Source of the DNA: Adineta steineri
Taxonomy: Eukaryota > Rotifera > Eurotatoria > Adinetida > Adinetidae
Assembly (NCBI GenBank): GCA_905250115.1
Contig: CAJNOI010000177.1
Coordinates: 1-64,000 of the forward strand
Length of the DNA: 64,000 nt
Reading direction: 5' to 3'
Every line of letters starts with the position of its first letter. Positions within the stretch are counted from its first letter, which is position 1. Below, piece after piece: positions 1 through 12,925 of the stretch. Under the pieces are notes generated by a model, which was not told the DNA's origin, did no database searches, and saw only the letters and a list, made by a program, of their open reading frames with translations. Both the position numbers and the translations under genes were made by a program.

Positions 1-771
1 TGTGAGTATATCAATAAAAATTTTAATTAATAATTGTAAAATATTTTCAGTAATACCTGATAGAACAGCAGTCAAACGTTTCAAATTAGGATACGTTTGT
101 AGAAAGAAAAATATTGAATCTATATGAATAAGATGAACATGTAGTTGTTCTATAAATGATGTTACATTCGATGTTTGAATCCATTTATTTGAAATTTTGT
201 ATGGAAATGCTAAGCTACGTAAAGATATGGGTAAAGTGATAGTTTCATCAAATAAATCATCTGTATTTATAGTAAGTGGCATTAAACGTTTATAGTCACC
301 AATTGATAAATATTTAAGATGAATTAATCCAGACAAATGAGTTACAAGATTTTCCACATCCGATTTTGTAAAGTTTAATAATTTGATTGATTCAAGTTTG
401 ACAAAGTATTTTGCAAGAGGATTAAAACGTGTCAAAAAATGTCTAAGCTGGCCAGGTGTTGATGAACTATCTCCATTCAATGTTAAAGAGATAACATGAG
501 CACCAATATATGGCAGAATTTGATTACAATACAAATCAAATTTAATCTTTGAAACAAAAATCAAATTAATATGAAGTCGATAACATTGTTGACTAAATAA
601 GAAAATAATTGATGTTTTTTCATAATATAATTGAAATAAAACTTACTCGAGTATTGTTGTAATATGTTGATTTAATCCATAAAATGCATAATACAGATCG
701 CATGCATCTAAATAATCACTTATTTCTACAATTAATTCAGGTGGTAAACTATCAAATTTCGAGAAAACCAT
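1..771 (-). CDS. F-box-like/LRR-type protein, 3' end beyond window
   Basis: Two exons are visible: 647-771 and 592 down to the window edge, with a 54-nt GT-AG intron (593-646). The start at 771 opens directly into an F-box-like helix pair (MVFSKFDSLPPELIVEISDY, then DACDLYYAFYGLN), the usual beginning of these genes. About 240 residues are visible. After the F-box the chain has irregular leucine-rich repeats (for example HLSGLIHLKYLSIGD). F-box proteins are usually substrate adaptors of SCF ubiquitin ligases, so that role is inferred by family. It has the same general plan as the F-box gene at 60963-62689 but is not a close copy. The end of the protein lies outside the window. Confidence 0.75.
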
Positions 772-1686
772 ATTGAACAATCAAATTGAAATGATCTAAA
801 AATTCTATATATTCTCCATTTGATATTTAATAAAAAAAATAGGAAGAAGATTTTCTTTTTCGTCAAAGTCTATACTATATAGACGAGTAATTGAATAAAA
901 AATATTCATTTACACAAAAATATTTGTTTTCATCTTACCAAGGTAGGTCAGAATAAGTACGAATCGTATTTATATTGCTCGTCTTGTTAACATCACTACA
1001 AAAAAAAACTCTTAGATGGCGCGTCGCTTCAGTATTCGATGTCTCAGAATGTACAGAAGAAGATTAGGATAAGAACTCAATCTATGACTCATTCTGCCAC
1101 GTCGACAAGGAAAAATAATAGAAGCTACGATGTGTACTTAGTTAATTGTGACAATTATAATTATATATTGGCAATAATTTTCAATATCTTTCCAAAATAG
1201 AAATTTTGAATTTAATTTATGTACATAAAATTCTTTTCATTTTTATTCAAATTGATGAAAATATATGATCAATCCTTTCAAATATCATCAAGTATATTTA
1301 CTATTATAATAGTGCAATGAATTAGAGTGAATCATTTATTTTCTTTTGTTAAGTATAAGGCTATGTTCCAGTTGACTGATCACACGACTAAGATTATTTA
1401 TATATTCTAAAATTTAACAACAATTTTTATGGCAATAATAATAATAGTAATAATTGTATCGGATTATTCAACAATTTACTTGAATGAAAAAAAAGATGCT
1501 CTTGATTTTTTTGTTTTAAGATTAATATGTGAAAATTTTTCTGTTCGTTATTTTATACTTATATTTATTTTGTAGACATTTATAATTGATTTGTTCTGTA
1601 TAGATATTAGTATGACGTCAGATTTATTTTAGAACATAATAAATACTAGTTCACCTGTATAATTTCAACAGTAGTATTAAGTAAAG
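772..1686. other. intergenic, nothing recognised
   Basis: AT-rich spacer between the divergently oriented F-box-like gene and the two-span membrane protein. It has no open frame with coding character and no clear repeat. Confidence 0.5.
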
Positions 1687-2408
1687 ATGCGCAAACCAAG
1701 TATACAAATTAACAGCAATAAAAAAGTTAGACGTAACCATGAGTAGGTTGTTTTGATTTAAATTTCCAAAATGAATTTTTTTCTATTAGAAATTCGCAAC
1801 ATGTTATATGGATAATAAGTATTGCAACATTTACTTGTATTATAGCAATTATTGGTGCTGTTTTGGGATCTGTTGGTGTTATAAAACAAGTACATAATCG
1901 AGTTGATCAAAGTTTAAGTAATGAGTGGGAAACGAAATGTTTTGTATTTCAACGAGTATCAATTCCATATCCATGTAATCCATGTAATAATTCAAATTGT
2001 ATAACATATTTTTGTTCAGAAGAAAAATTTAAAGTTAGATATGAAATATTTGATGGAACAGAAATATTTAGTTATATTAATATCAATGGTAATTCAAAGA
2101 AACAAAATATTCAAGTTAGTTTAATACTTTCTTTTTAAAGATTTTTCTAATAGAAAAAAATTTTTCTTTAGATTGGACAAGAATATCCATGTTATTATGA
2201 TCGATCAACTAATTATAATTCAGTTAAATGGGAACATAAACAATGGAAATCTCAAACTGTAATGATTAGCATTGGCATTAGTTTAATCATCATTGCTTTT
2301 GTTGTGCTTACTCTATTGGGAATTTATATGATAGTTATTGAAAGACCACGTTTAAATCAGCTCAAAAGAAGAAATCAAATGTTAACACATTTATCAGCTG
2401 AACATTAA
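1687..2408 (+). CDS. two-span membrane protein, BK-channel beta-subunit-like
   Basis: Three exons (1687-1742, 1790-2114, 2172-2408) with GT-AG introns of 47 and 57 nt give 205 residues. The layout is a short basic N-terminus, a first membrane span near residues 25-48 (WIISIATFTCIIAIIGAVLG), a roughly 115-residue outside loop with several cysteines (PYPCNPCNNSNC; YFCSEE; EYPCYYDR), a second span near 165-188 and a short basic tail. Length, topology, and the Cys-Tyr motif followed by a hydrophobic span resemble KCNMB auxiliary subunits of large-conductance Ca-activated K channels. This is a fold-level guess; it could be another two-span family. The start was chosen as the only ATG that splices in frame. 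Confidence 0.55.
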
Positions 2409-2919
2409 AAAGGATTCATTTCAAAGAAATATTTCGCATAATATATTGCTGTTCTGTATCATATTTTTAAACATATATCTACTTTTTCTTTTAAGTTATT
2501 TTTTTTATATTTAACAAGTTAGGGAACAAAAGACAATAAAGCTTAATCATATTTATTACTGATAACAACAAAATCTTTATGATTGTTTTGAGTAGGCTAA
2601 TAACGTATCTATAAAAGAAAATATTGTTTATTAGAATTTCGAATAATCATTATTTTTTTCTTCTTAGATTATAGCTCAAAGAGTAAAGGTTACCTCTACA
2701 ATTAAACAAAAGACAAAAGATTAGAGCATGTGAATATAATTTTGTATGATAATAAGCACACCTGTCGTTTCTTTCTATACTTGTTGCTTATTCTTTTATC
2801 TTCTACGACGTCATGTTTGTCATATGTATGTATATCAATAGAAAATAACAAACAACAGATGCTTATCTGGATAATGTCAAAAAAAATGATATAGCAAAAA
2901 AAAAACTGGCAAAAAAATC
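2409..2919. other. intergenic spacer
   Basis: AT-rich sequence between the membrane-protein gene and the tRNA. Nothing coding is seen. Confidence 0.4.
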
Positions 2920-2991
2920 AGGTTCTACCCTGATTTGAACAGGGGTTACTGGAGTCAGAATCCAATGTCCTAACCACTAGACTATAGAACC
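2920..2991 (-). tRNA. tRNA-Gln (CUG anticodon)
   Basis: Read on the minus strand, a 71-nt cloverleaf begins GGTTCTATAG and ends GGGTAGAACC, with a discriminator U at 2920. The acceptor arm pairs over seven bases. The D-arm A-box (TAGTCTAGTGG) and the T-arm B-box (GTTCAAATC) are present. The anticodon stem TTGGA/TCCAG closes a seven-base loop TTCTGAC, whose anticodon is CUG (Gln). No intron is present. A run of T follows the 3' end, as expected for RNA polymerase III termination. Confidence 0.95.
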
Positions 2992-3071
2992 ATGAATTGT
3001 TCATTTATACCATTTAGAAAAAAAAAAGATTTAATTAATTCTCAATTTATTATCAATAATAAAATCTTAAA

Positions 3072-3521
3072 TCACATATTATTTTGTCTGTTTAAAATTG
3101 TAAGTAATCGCTGTTTATAATTTTGATATTGTTGTCGAATAGCATATTGATATGATTGTTGATCATCATTAAGTAATGTATAAAGTATTGATAATTGTTC
3201 ATTATTTAATAAAGGTAAACATCGTAGAAATAGATTTATATCAACAGTCAATAAAGAAAAATCTTCATATTTTGTATTATTATTATCTGAGCAAACAAGA
3301 CAAGGCATAGATCGAGGTAAATTAACTGGAATTTGTTCGATTGATTTTTTTTGTCCATATAACCAATAAGAAAAAAAATGATCAATAGTTTTTGGATATA
3401 TAGTTCGTTTAATCGGTATCATCACTCCAGCTTGAATCTGTGAACGTACAAGACGATAATCTGCTGGTTGCATTTCTTTCTTTTTTTTGTTTTCTAAAGT
3501 GACATAAATATATACGTTCAT
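3072..3521 (-). CDS. small hypothetical protein
   Basis: An uninterrupted frame of 149 codons starts at ATG 3521; a second ATG at about 3474 (MQPADYRLVRSQIQAG) is equally plausible. The product is hydrophilic with no signal peptide or membrane span. It has a CLVC pair near the middle and a Gln/Tyr-rich helical C-terminus. Bases are distributed as in its coding neighbours, which supports a real gene. I do not recognise the family. It lies just beyond the tRNA-Gln gene and is transcribed in the same direction. Confidence 0.5.
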   Translation of the reverse strand: MNVYIYVTLENKKKKEMQPADYRLVRSQIQAGVMIPIKRTIYPKTIDHFFSYWLYGQKKSIEQIPVNLPRSMPCLVCSDNNNTKYEDFSLLTVDINLFLRCLPLLNNEQLSILYTLLNDDQQSYQYAIRQQYQNYKQRLLTILNRQNNM

Positions 3522-5424
3522 GTGCTTTATAGAATGTTAATGAATAATGATACCTTTAATCGGATTGATTGTTTCGTCATTATTGACAACAATATGTGAT
3601 GAACGTCAAAGAAACAACAGATTATTTCTCATATTAAATATCAAGGACAACATGCTGTTGAGAGTCCTTCTATTCATTATATATTGTTCATTAATTGATT
3701 GTTTTCAATTAGAAGAAAAAAAAAAACTTTTTTTCTTTCACGGCATTGTTTTTAGTCAAATTGAATAAAAAGCTTGACAGCTGTGTTCACTATTCACATC
3801 TCCATTAGATGTTTGCCGACAGAAATCATATATATGTTCCGAGTTTGTTTTAAGAAAATTGTTCCTCACATACTCGCTTTCATATTAGATTTTCTCTTTT
3901 TTTTGTTGTTCTATCCTAAAGAACGGAAAAAAGAAAAATAGGAAAAGAAAAAGATTTGTTTGTTGATGACTGATAGTCTTATTTTGTGCTATTTAGTTAG
4001 AGAATACAAGTGTGTTTTGTCTTCGAAGGTTATCATTTGGCGAACACATACATGTATATATAAAACCGACATATATGCACCAGCAGCTATTTATTCTTTC
4101 CTTTCTTTTTTTCTTCTTTTTTTTGCTCTCTTCATTCTTTTTCGGAAGAACGCACGTGTATCTTAGAATTTAAGCTGTGAATGAAAAAATTGAGTGTCAC
4201 CTTGGATTCAATCAATATTTATGGATGACAAAGTAATCGACAATTCTTTGACATTATTTTAAGAGATTTACAAATCTATTGAATACAAGAAGTAGGGCTT
4301 TTTTTGTTGAATAACATTTATTCCAGTTCATGTAAAAAGATAATTTTACTTAGGAAAGAAACCAGATTTTTCTGTTAAAAATTAGTGTGACTTAACTGGA
4401 TAAAACAGTGGGTGAATTTTTTTCTCATCTATTTTTTATTTGATAAATGATCGATTGAAATATTTTTTTTCTTCTTTCTCCATATGATAATAACCATTAT
4501 TGTATTGAAAGTGTCGAATGAGAAGCACATTGAAGAACGACCTTCTTCTATTTGTGTAAATGTATGTATGCAAACGATTTGACAAGTGTCTGCGCAATGA
4601 CGTTGTACGATTGAATGCACATATACAATTTTACTTTCTTTTTTTCTCTTCTTCATTATTTTTATTCTTTACAACAATCGAATTATCTTTAGATATAATT
4701 ATCATGTAATAATAATATACGTAATATTATATTTAATATTTATTTACATTCATTATACAATTTTATTGAGCATTTATTTATATCCATACATAGTATTATG
4801 GTCAGATGATCTTATAAATAAGGTAAACTATTTCTATATTTTTTACCGGATAGACATACATTAGCATGATGCATAAGAATACAAAATGATAAATGATTTA
4901 TTCAAGGTTGATTAATATGCTATTATAATCTGTCAATCTAAAGGACATATGTTATTTGTAGAACTTCATAGTATTATACTTCATAACTTTATAAAAACAA
5001 GTTTAGTAAATTTAATTGTATATATACATACGTATATAATACTTTAAAGAGTAGTACGAGAAGCATTTTATGAATTATGTAAGATTATAATCAAAAGAAA
5101 AAAAAACATAAAAGTATTACAAAGGAAGTAATGTCAAGAAAAATAATCCCTTCATACATTTCCTTTCGGTTATGTTAAAAGAAGAAGAAGTGACCTTGTT
5201 ACATTTAGGTGATGAGTCTTTGAAGAAATATTTATCAGAAAATAAATCTATTAAACCGCAAATTTTTATCGATAAAAATGCAAGAAAAACATTTAGTAAG
5301 TCGTAAATTGATAATATACTGACGAAATATGTATACGTGCTTAAGTTACATAAGATTAACTATTTAAGATAATATTCTTGAAAAATAATATACATGTTAA
5401 GTATTTCTATTATTATTATTTAGA
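3522..5424. other. intergenic, about 1.9 kb
   Basis: AT-rich spacer with only short chance frames. A TATATAAAA string near 4055 looks like a core promoter element but no credible coding start follows. No repeat was recognised. Confidence 0.4.
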
Positions 5425-7315
5425 ATGAAGATGAATTTCTATATTTCACTTATATTAAATATAATTGTGTTAATAATAAATTATCCAATGATAAATAGTT
5501 CAACATCATGTTCAATATTTCCATTATTAAATTGTTCATGTTTTCAATCAAATTTAGATTTAAATCATCCTTCACCAATAAAAATTTATTCACATTTACA
5601 TTGTCAAGGAAATTCATTAAATAAAAAAACATTTCAACAACCATTTGGTTCAGATTTTAAAAATCAAAATCATTTTCGTACAATATCAATTGAATTTTTT
5701 CTTGAAAAAAAAATTGAAATTCAAACAAATCAATTTGATTCTTTATCAATGTTATTTTCACAAACAGATGCTCATGCACAAATTGAAATATCTCTTCGAT
5801 TTAATCATTTTACTCATATAAAATTTCATAAACAATCTATAACATCAAATATATTCCAAAGAAAACATCAAAATAAACGTTTATGGTTACATTTTATTCC
5901 AAAAATACCAAAGTCTATTCAAGTAATTTATTTCGATTTTTTTTTAATAATTATTATTATGAAGATTTATTTTTAGATGAAATCTGATGAAGATAATTCA
6001 ATAAATGTTGCTGATCAATTTAAATTTTCGGAAAATTGTTTTTCTGGTTTAACAGTATCTCAATTAAATATTTATATGCATGCAGTAAGAGATCATTTTT
6101 CATCATTATCATCATTTGAACATGTATTTAATAATACAAATATTGGTGAATTACATTTTCATGGTTCAATAATTCCACCTGGTCCATCACATTTAAGACA
6201 AACATTTAAAGGTCTTGTAAGATCATTAACACTTCATCGTCATGTTGATACAATTGATTCAAATACATTTCCATATTATTTTCCTGTTTATTCATATAAT
6301 ATACATTCTATTGAAGCACATTCAATGGATCTGAATTCATTTATACCACAATACAATAATTTACGTGGATTAGAATTAATTAAACCACGTTTTGAAGTAT
6401 CAATTGATAAATTAATTCCAACATTAGATTCTGTATCATTAGATATTGAATCTTTAAATGAACGAACACTTTTAGGTGCACAACATATTCATAATTTAAA
6501 ATTTGGTTCTAGTCTTCGTCGAATAAATTCTTATGGATTACATAAATTATCAAATCGTTTAAGGCATTTAGATCTATCTGAAGTTAATTTATCTGAAATG
6601 ACACCAGATTCTCGTTGTTATTTAATTGATTTTATTCATAAAAATTATCAACGTCAATTAAATTTAATTCTTCCCCGTATAGAAACATTAACTGAATGTG
6701 ATTGTGCTCGACTTATTCTTCAAGATATTCAATTAAATAAAAAATTTCAAGAAAATCTTTCGAATGATAATTCTTGTTCGAAACAATGTCGTTTTAGTGA
6801 TTGTTCAACAATAAGTGATTATTTTCGTGAAAAATCTCCATTATTTATTAATCCTAATCGTTTCAATAATATTCCAAGTGAAATAAATGATAATTTACCA
6901 TCGGTTGATGTATTTTCTGATTCACGTGATATTGAAACGATGAATTTTCTTATTAATCAAACAAATATAAACTCAGAGTAAATAAAAAAGAAAAATTATT
7001 CAAGAAAAATATATTTCTTTCTGTTTTAGACAAACAGCACCTCTACCAACAATAACAATAACATCAAATACATCTTCAACAATTTTTCAAAATTCTGACG
7101 ATGATTTTTTTACTCATTCAACTATATCTAAGCCAATCAATGAAAATATAAGTCACCCATCCAAATCTAAACTAAAAAATATTTTTTCTCGTATCTATTT
7201 TATTATTGGTGTTATTTTTATTTTCTTACTAATTATTTTTATCATTAGTATTGTATTTGCTATTTTAAGATATAGAAAACAAAAGCATTTAAAACCTAAA
7301 CCTGTTTATGTTTAG
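5425..7315 (+). CDS. type I membrane protein with LRR-like ectodomain
   Basis: Three exons (5425-5922, 5977-6977, 7030-7315) with introns of 54 and 52 nt encode 594 residues. A signal peptide covers roughly residues 1-25 (ISLILNIIVLIINYPMI). A cysteine-rich N-terminal cap follows (SCSIFPLLNCSCF), then leucine-rich-repeat-like segments (RLRHLDLSEVNLSEM). A C-terminal cysteine cap carries CDCARLIL and SCSKQCRFSDCS. After a Ser/Thr-rich stalk, one membrane span (about 548-573, FIIGVIFIFLLIIFIISIVF) precedes a short basic cytoplasmic tail. The plan matches adhesion or receptor LRR proteins of animals (connectin, chaoptin and windpipe types). The exact ortholog and ligand are unknown. Confidence 0.8.
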
Positions 7316-8090
7316 AATAAAAGAAATAGTGTCTTTTTTTTTAATAAAATTTTCTATTGGCATATAAAGAAAAAAGAAATTACTTTTTTTTTGTTTTAAC
7401 TAAATATAATCATACGCCCTAAAGGTGTTGTTATGTTTGAATATTAATAGAGTCATTTATGACTATTAAAAAACAATAAATGATTCCCGCCGGAATAGAA
7501 AAATATTTTGTTATTCTTGTAAAATTTTTTGTTGTGTTTATTAATATGAATTATCAAAATATTTTAATTAATAAAAATCCTTGATATCTATTTGAATAAG
7601 GTGTCCTTCTATTTTACCTTTTATCCTTATCAATACAATACAACAATGATAAGCCTATGAATAGAGTAAGTTTTATAGTCATATTTAGTTATCGATTGCT
7701 GTATTTTCATATATATATATATTATTAGTCATGTATATTTAAAATATTTATTTATTATTCCTATTACATATTTGTATAGCTGATTAACTTTAGCAAAAAA
7801 ATGGTTATTATCGTGTTGTTCACGCATTCTGAAAAAGCTTTTCATCCTCTTTTTTTCTGATGAGATTGGTACTAACATTGAGAAAAAAGACTATTTATCT
7901 TGTTTTTTTTCTCTCTCTGACTACATGACTATATAACGTGCTTTTTTCTTTTCTCCCTTTGACACATCAAAGAAGTAAAAGAACGAGCTGAAAAAAAACG
8001 AGGAAGAAACAGAGTGAAGCAGTAGAACGGCAGCATATGGCCAAAGAAAATCGTTAAAAACAACACTCGGCCGTTTGAAAACCGTTAATA
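7316..8090. other. intergenic spacer
   Basis: AT-rich sequence with poly-T and poly-A tracts. It probably holds the 3' end of the LRR gene and the promoter of the AI-2E-type gene. Nothing else is seen. Confidence 0.4.
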
Positions 8091-9648
8091 ATGAATATTG
8101 AAACAAAGAATCCACCTCCATCAGTGGTAACAGCCGACGAATCTATTAGTTTAATACATGACAATACAATATTACCCATATCAACTATTCAGTACGACGA
8201 AAACGAAAAAAACAAGTCAGACATGTTAATAACACCTAAAGTACTAACTCAACATCGGCTTATGAGATGGTGTGCATTAATATTAGCACTTGGAACATTA
8301 GTTATTATATGGCGTTATATTTCAATATTAATTCTTGCTGTTTGGTTATCAACTATATGTAGACCACTTTTAGAATGGCTCGTCAATCATTTGTAAGATT
8401 TATAGTTTTCAAATAAATTTCCTTATTTTTTCTTCATATAATACTTAATGGGGATGATAAAATTTATATAATCGAGGCTTATCTCTAGTGGAATTTTTGT
8501 TTTTGAGTGCTATTAATCTAATGAAAATATGCCTTCAAAAGAAAAATGTTAGGATAAATTTGATTAATTGTAATATTAAAAAAAAAAAGTTTTTTTTTCT
8601 CTAGGCCTTTAATGAATCGATGTCGAGAAAAACGTTCTCGATCAGCAATAGCTGCATTTTTACTTGTCTTTCTTGTTCTTGTTGTGATATTACCAATCAT
8701 ATTAATTTGTATTGCTTTAACGGGTTCAACCCTAAATTTTGTTGCAAGTCTGTCAAATTCTACAACAGCTCGAAATGCTATAAACCTCCTTGTACCTCCA
8801 ACAGATCATAATCGAACCGGTTCATTATCAAATTCGACAAGTCAAAGTTTTATTGATTTTATAAAAGGTGAAAAAAATGCAACATTTAATTTATTTCAAC
8901 GATTCTTAATTCAACGTGATTCCATAGCTGATGTTGTACAATTATTTGGTGGAAAAGCTTTATCAGTTTTATCAACTGTTGCTGGAGCTACAGCACAAGT
9001 AAAGAAATTAAAATAATTTGATAGAAAAGGAAATTATTTTATTTTTATTTTTAGTTTATAATTGGTATATTAATATTTCTAGTATCAACATATACATTTT
9101 TATTACATGGACCTGAAATTTGGGCATGGACTATCGATCATAGTCCATTATCAGCTAAACATATGGAACGTCTTAAAAATGCTTTTCAAGAAACAGGTCG
9201 TGGTCTTTTAATTGGTGTTGGTTTAACTTGTGTCGTTCAAGGTCTTGTTGCTGCTGTTGCTTATTTATGTTTACAAATTCCTCGATGGTATGCACTTGGT
9301 GTTTTAACAGGTCTTTGTTCATTAATTCCAATTCTTGGTACAGCTATTGTTTGGGTTCCAATAACAATTGGTCTTTTTATTCAACAAGCTCATATGAAAG
9401 CAGTTATTATGATTTTGGTTGGTGTTTTCGCTATTGGATCAGTTGATAATTTACTTCGACCAGTTTTTTCAAAATTAGGTTCATTACAAATGTCAACATT
9501 ATTATTATTATTGACAATTTTTGGTGGATTAGAATTATTAGGAGCATGGGGTGCCCTACTAGGTCCATTAATTGTTCGTATGGCTACAGAAGCTCTTATT
9601 CTTATTAGAGAAGATGAAGACGAAGAAGAACATAATGTAATACCATAA
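8091..9648 (+). CDS. AI-2E/PerM-family multispan transporter
   Basis: Three exons (8091-8392, 8605-8998, 9055-9648) give 429 residues. After a roughly 55-residue hydrophilic N-terminus come about eight membrane spans in the order typical of the AI-2E exporter family (UPF0118, PerM/YdiK/TqsA). Family hallmarks are the PILGTAIVWVPITIGLF segment and the C-terminal block SVDNLLRPVFSK followed by FGGLELLGAWGALLGPLIV. In bacteria the family exports autoinducer-2 or works as a Na/H antiporter. The animal relative TMEM245 is about twice as long, and this protein has the bacterial length. It has ordinary short introns, so it is an established nuclear gene. A bacterial origin is inferred; substrate unknown. 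Confidence 0.85.
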
Positions 9649-10392
9649 AGAAATCTTTTGTTTTGCTCTTATTGTTTTGGTGTTTATTGTACCTTTTTTT
9701 TTTATTTTTAAAATGAACACATCTCCTTCTTTTTGGTATATAGATCAAACTTATCATTGATTCTCCAAAGTGAATAAATATATTTTTACAAAAAGGGAAT
9801 GATCTTTTTTTTTTCTTATTTAGATGTCTATCATAAATACTTTTTTCAAAATTTTATATTATGACGAATAATAACATACGATGGAAACCATATAATCGCC
9901 TTTTTCGCATATTTATTAGTTAATTAAGCTGTTAGAAGTCTTCATTAAACAAATATTGACAATCGTAGTTTTTCGAATTGAGAATTTGCGCACAAATTTC
10001 TACGCATTTTATTCTATTGTTGAAATATGCGTATTAATTGAAAATAAATTAAAAAAAAATTTTTTTTCGCTTTTGGTCTAGTTTGGATATTTTTTCTTAT
10101 TTAAGTCATTGATCATTTGCCGCAAATGACATAGTGAAGAAGTTCGATCAGTGCTTTAATTATTTTTAATTGAAACTCGAGAAGAAGAAACGGAATATTT
10201 TATTTTTATTTATTCAATTGAGAGTATGCGTTGTTTATAGATGTTATTTCCTTTTATATAAAAAAATTAATTTCCGTTTTTACTATTCAAATATAAATAT
10301 ATTCTATTAACTTCTTTCAATGACAATGAATTTTCATTTTTATTTATTTAATAATAAATAATTTACAAATATTAAAAAAAGAAAGAATTGTT
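9649..10392. other. intergenic between convergent genes
   Basis: AT-rich spacer between two convergent genes, which presumably holds both polyadenylation regions. No coding frame or repeat is seen. Confidence 0.4.
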
Positions 10393-12211
10393 TTAATGTG
10401 TAAAAGTTTGTTTATAAAATTTCTGTAAAGATTTTATACGTTGATCAATATCAGTTACATGATTATCATCATTAATAGAAAAATTACTTTGTTCGGGAGA
10501 ATATAGAATTGTTGAATTATTCGATGCAGCTTTGTGTAAGACAAGTGGCCATGAAACACGTTCAATATCCTATTTAAATATAATCTATGTAATGCAATTA
10601 TAATCATTTAAAATAATATACGGAATCAAATGAATCATTGAATTTATGTTGATCAATAGTTTTAGTTCGTTTTTGACTATATGACTTGTTATTATTATTA
10701 CAATTGGAAGTAATATCTTTTGAAATCGAAAAAGAACGAATAAAATAAATTTTATTAATAATTTAATTTCTACCACTAATATCCGAATCTGAATGATATC
10801 GACCAGTACTTAATCTTCGACGTGTTTCTTTTTTTCTGAAAAAAATAATCTTATTATTTTTAATAGAAGAAATATATAACTACTTTTGCCATTCAGTTTG
10901 TCGTATTTTAAGATTTCTTTCATGAATATAAGCAGTTGGATTAAAACGACCATCAGAATCTGAACAAATTTCAAAAATAAAATAAAATAATTGAAAAACT
11001 AATATTACTATATGCTGATGGTAATCGTTTAGTTATACTTGCTGAACGGCATTGACGTTGATCACCTGATCGTAAACGAGATAATGATCTAACTTGTTGT
11101 TGAGAATCATATGGTGAACAACTAAAATACAAAATTTTCTTTCCGATATTTACACAGAAATATTTACGTTTTCTTTAATAAATCAATTTCATTTGTTAAA
11201 ACTTTGACTTGTGATTTTAATTGTCTTTCCGATGTTTTTAATAAATCAATCTATAAAGATAAATTAAAAATATATTTTCATTTTAATTTTAATAGAAAAT
11301 AAATTTTGATTAACTTGATCATTAAATATTTTATTACGATTATTTTTTTTTGTTTTCGTTTTTTGTAAATGAATTCGTTCTTTAATTAAAGTATCTTCAT
11401 TTGTACGAATCATTTGACGTAAAAAATCAATTTGTTGATCTTTTTCTTTTTTTAAACGAAGACATCTATAACAAAAAAAATTTATTTAAATAATAGAATA
11501 AAAATCTATTTACTTCTCATGTTCATTGAAATTTTGACTATCTGATTCAAACTAAATTGAAAAATTTATTAAATTTAATGGTTCGATTAGGACAAATTTT
11601 TACTTGATTTTTTAATAATTGATTTTCAATAATTAATTGATGCATTTGTTCTACTAAACTGTTTTGATCTGATTTATCACAATATCGAAGAGATAATGGA
11701 TAATAAATACGATCATATTCAGCATGATAAATCAACATTAAATAACGTTTTGTTGAGGATTTTTTTTTATGATTTTCTTGTTTTTTACGTAATAAATCAA
11801 GATCATCACAAGTTAATAGATCAAGACTTAATGATGAACTTTTCTAATTTCAATAAATTATAATTTATACAAAGTCAAAAAGAAATTTTACTTGATTTAT
11901 CGCATTTTCGAGCATATCAATAAATACATTAAATGATTTAAAATTGCCTGTTTTTGTTGTCATAGTTTCAATATCTAGTAGAAAACTAATCAGAAAAAGA
12001 TCGATTCTTAACAAGTAAAATATTTACAATTAGCATCAAAACTTGATTTCCATTGTTCACCAGTTTCTCTAGCTTCAATTTTAATATCTATATGAATTTG
12101 TTCAGAAGTATTGTTAATACACATTGAAATTAAATATGGATGACTACGTATTAAAAACTCATTTATACATATTCGATTTAATGATGACGAAAGATTACTG
12201 AAATCTTTCAT
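10393..12211 (-). CDS. CCDC61: CCDC61/VFL3 homolog, centriole and basal-body protein
   Basis: About eleven small exons splice into roughly 430 residues. The N-terminal globular head shows the diagnostic CCDC61 run: EQWKSSFDANYIETM, then TKTGNFKSFNVFIDML, LSLDLLTCDDLDLLR and KRYLMLIYHAEYDRIYYPL. This is the SAS6/XRCC4-type head of the family. A long coiled coil follows (about residues 155-260), then a Ser/Arg-rich linker and a conserved C-terminal patch (VTDIDQRIKSLQKFY). CCDC61/VFL3 organises basal-body rootlets and cilium orientation, which fits a ciliated animal. Exon 1 is 12028-12211 and the stop is at 10393. The C-terminal exon order was resolved by splice phase and could be off at one small exon. 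Confidence 0.85.
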
Positions 12212-12925
12212 ATCTAAAATAGATCTGATGTTTTAATAGTAAATAAAATTGTTGTTCAACCATATTGAAAATGAATAATGACGTCCTCTACTCATACAGT
12301 GTTGGCATGGTGGCAGTACAAAGAACACTATTGGCACTTTTGATTGTACGTACCGTGATTTGTTATAGAAATTCATCCTTTAAGAGAGAATGTCTCAAAA
12401 ACAAAATCTAAGTTCAACTATTGTACATATTTGGAATAATAATCATTGATCTTCGAGTTAGAACTGTTAAATATAGTATTATCAAGAGTAAAGAAAAAAA
12501 TACAAATGTTGACAGATCACATCATAGTCAAAATCACAAGAGTATTGCTAATAATTGCAAAGCATTCAGTCAATAGATTCAATCGGACTAAGTTCTGAAC
12601 GTATCGGATGTACATCTTTGCATATATTTTCTTCACATATTACATGCTACACATCCTGAAAATGAAAGTAAAAATGATCATTCATATTAGAAGACATGAA
12701 AGTAGTAGTAAACAGTTGAGATTGCATTCTCCACAACTCAGACAATCTCCAAAGAAAACTAAAAAGAAGACAAATTCTGAAAAAAGAATTTATTTTCTTT
12801 AAAGACAAAAATCAGTTCTCTACATTTATTGTTAACATTAACAAAAGCAAAACGGATTTATGTCTACTTTATATAAATAAGTTCTATAATCAAATGAAAA
12901 AAGAAATATCATTGATTTTGTTGAA
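12212..12925. other. intergenic spacer
   Basis: Spacer between the CCDC61 start and the PMPCB end. Short frames here lack coding character; nothing recognised. Confidence 0.4.

Noticed and set aside
5450..5644. Minus-strand frame inside the LRR gene
   Set aside because: Shadow of the real plus-strand exon in a low-complexity signal region.
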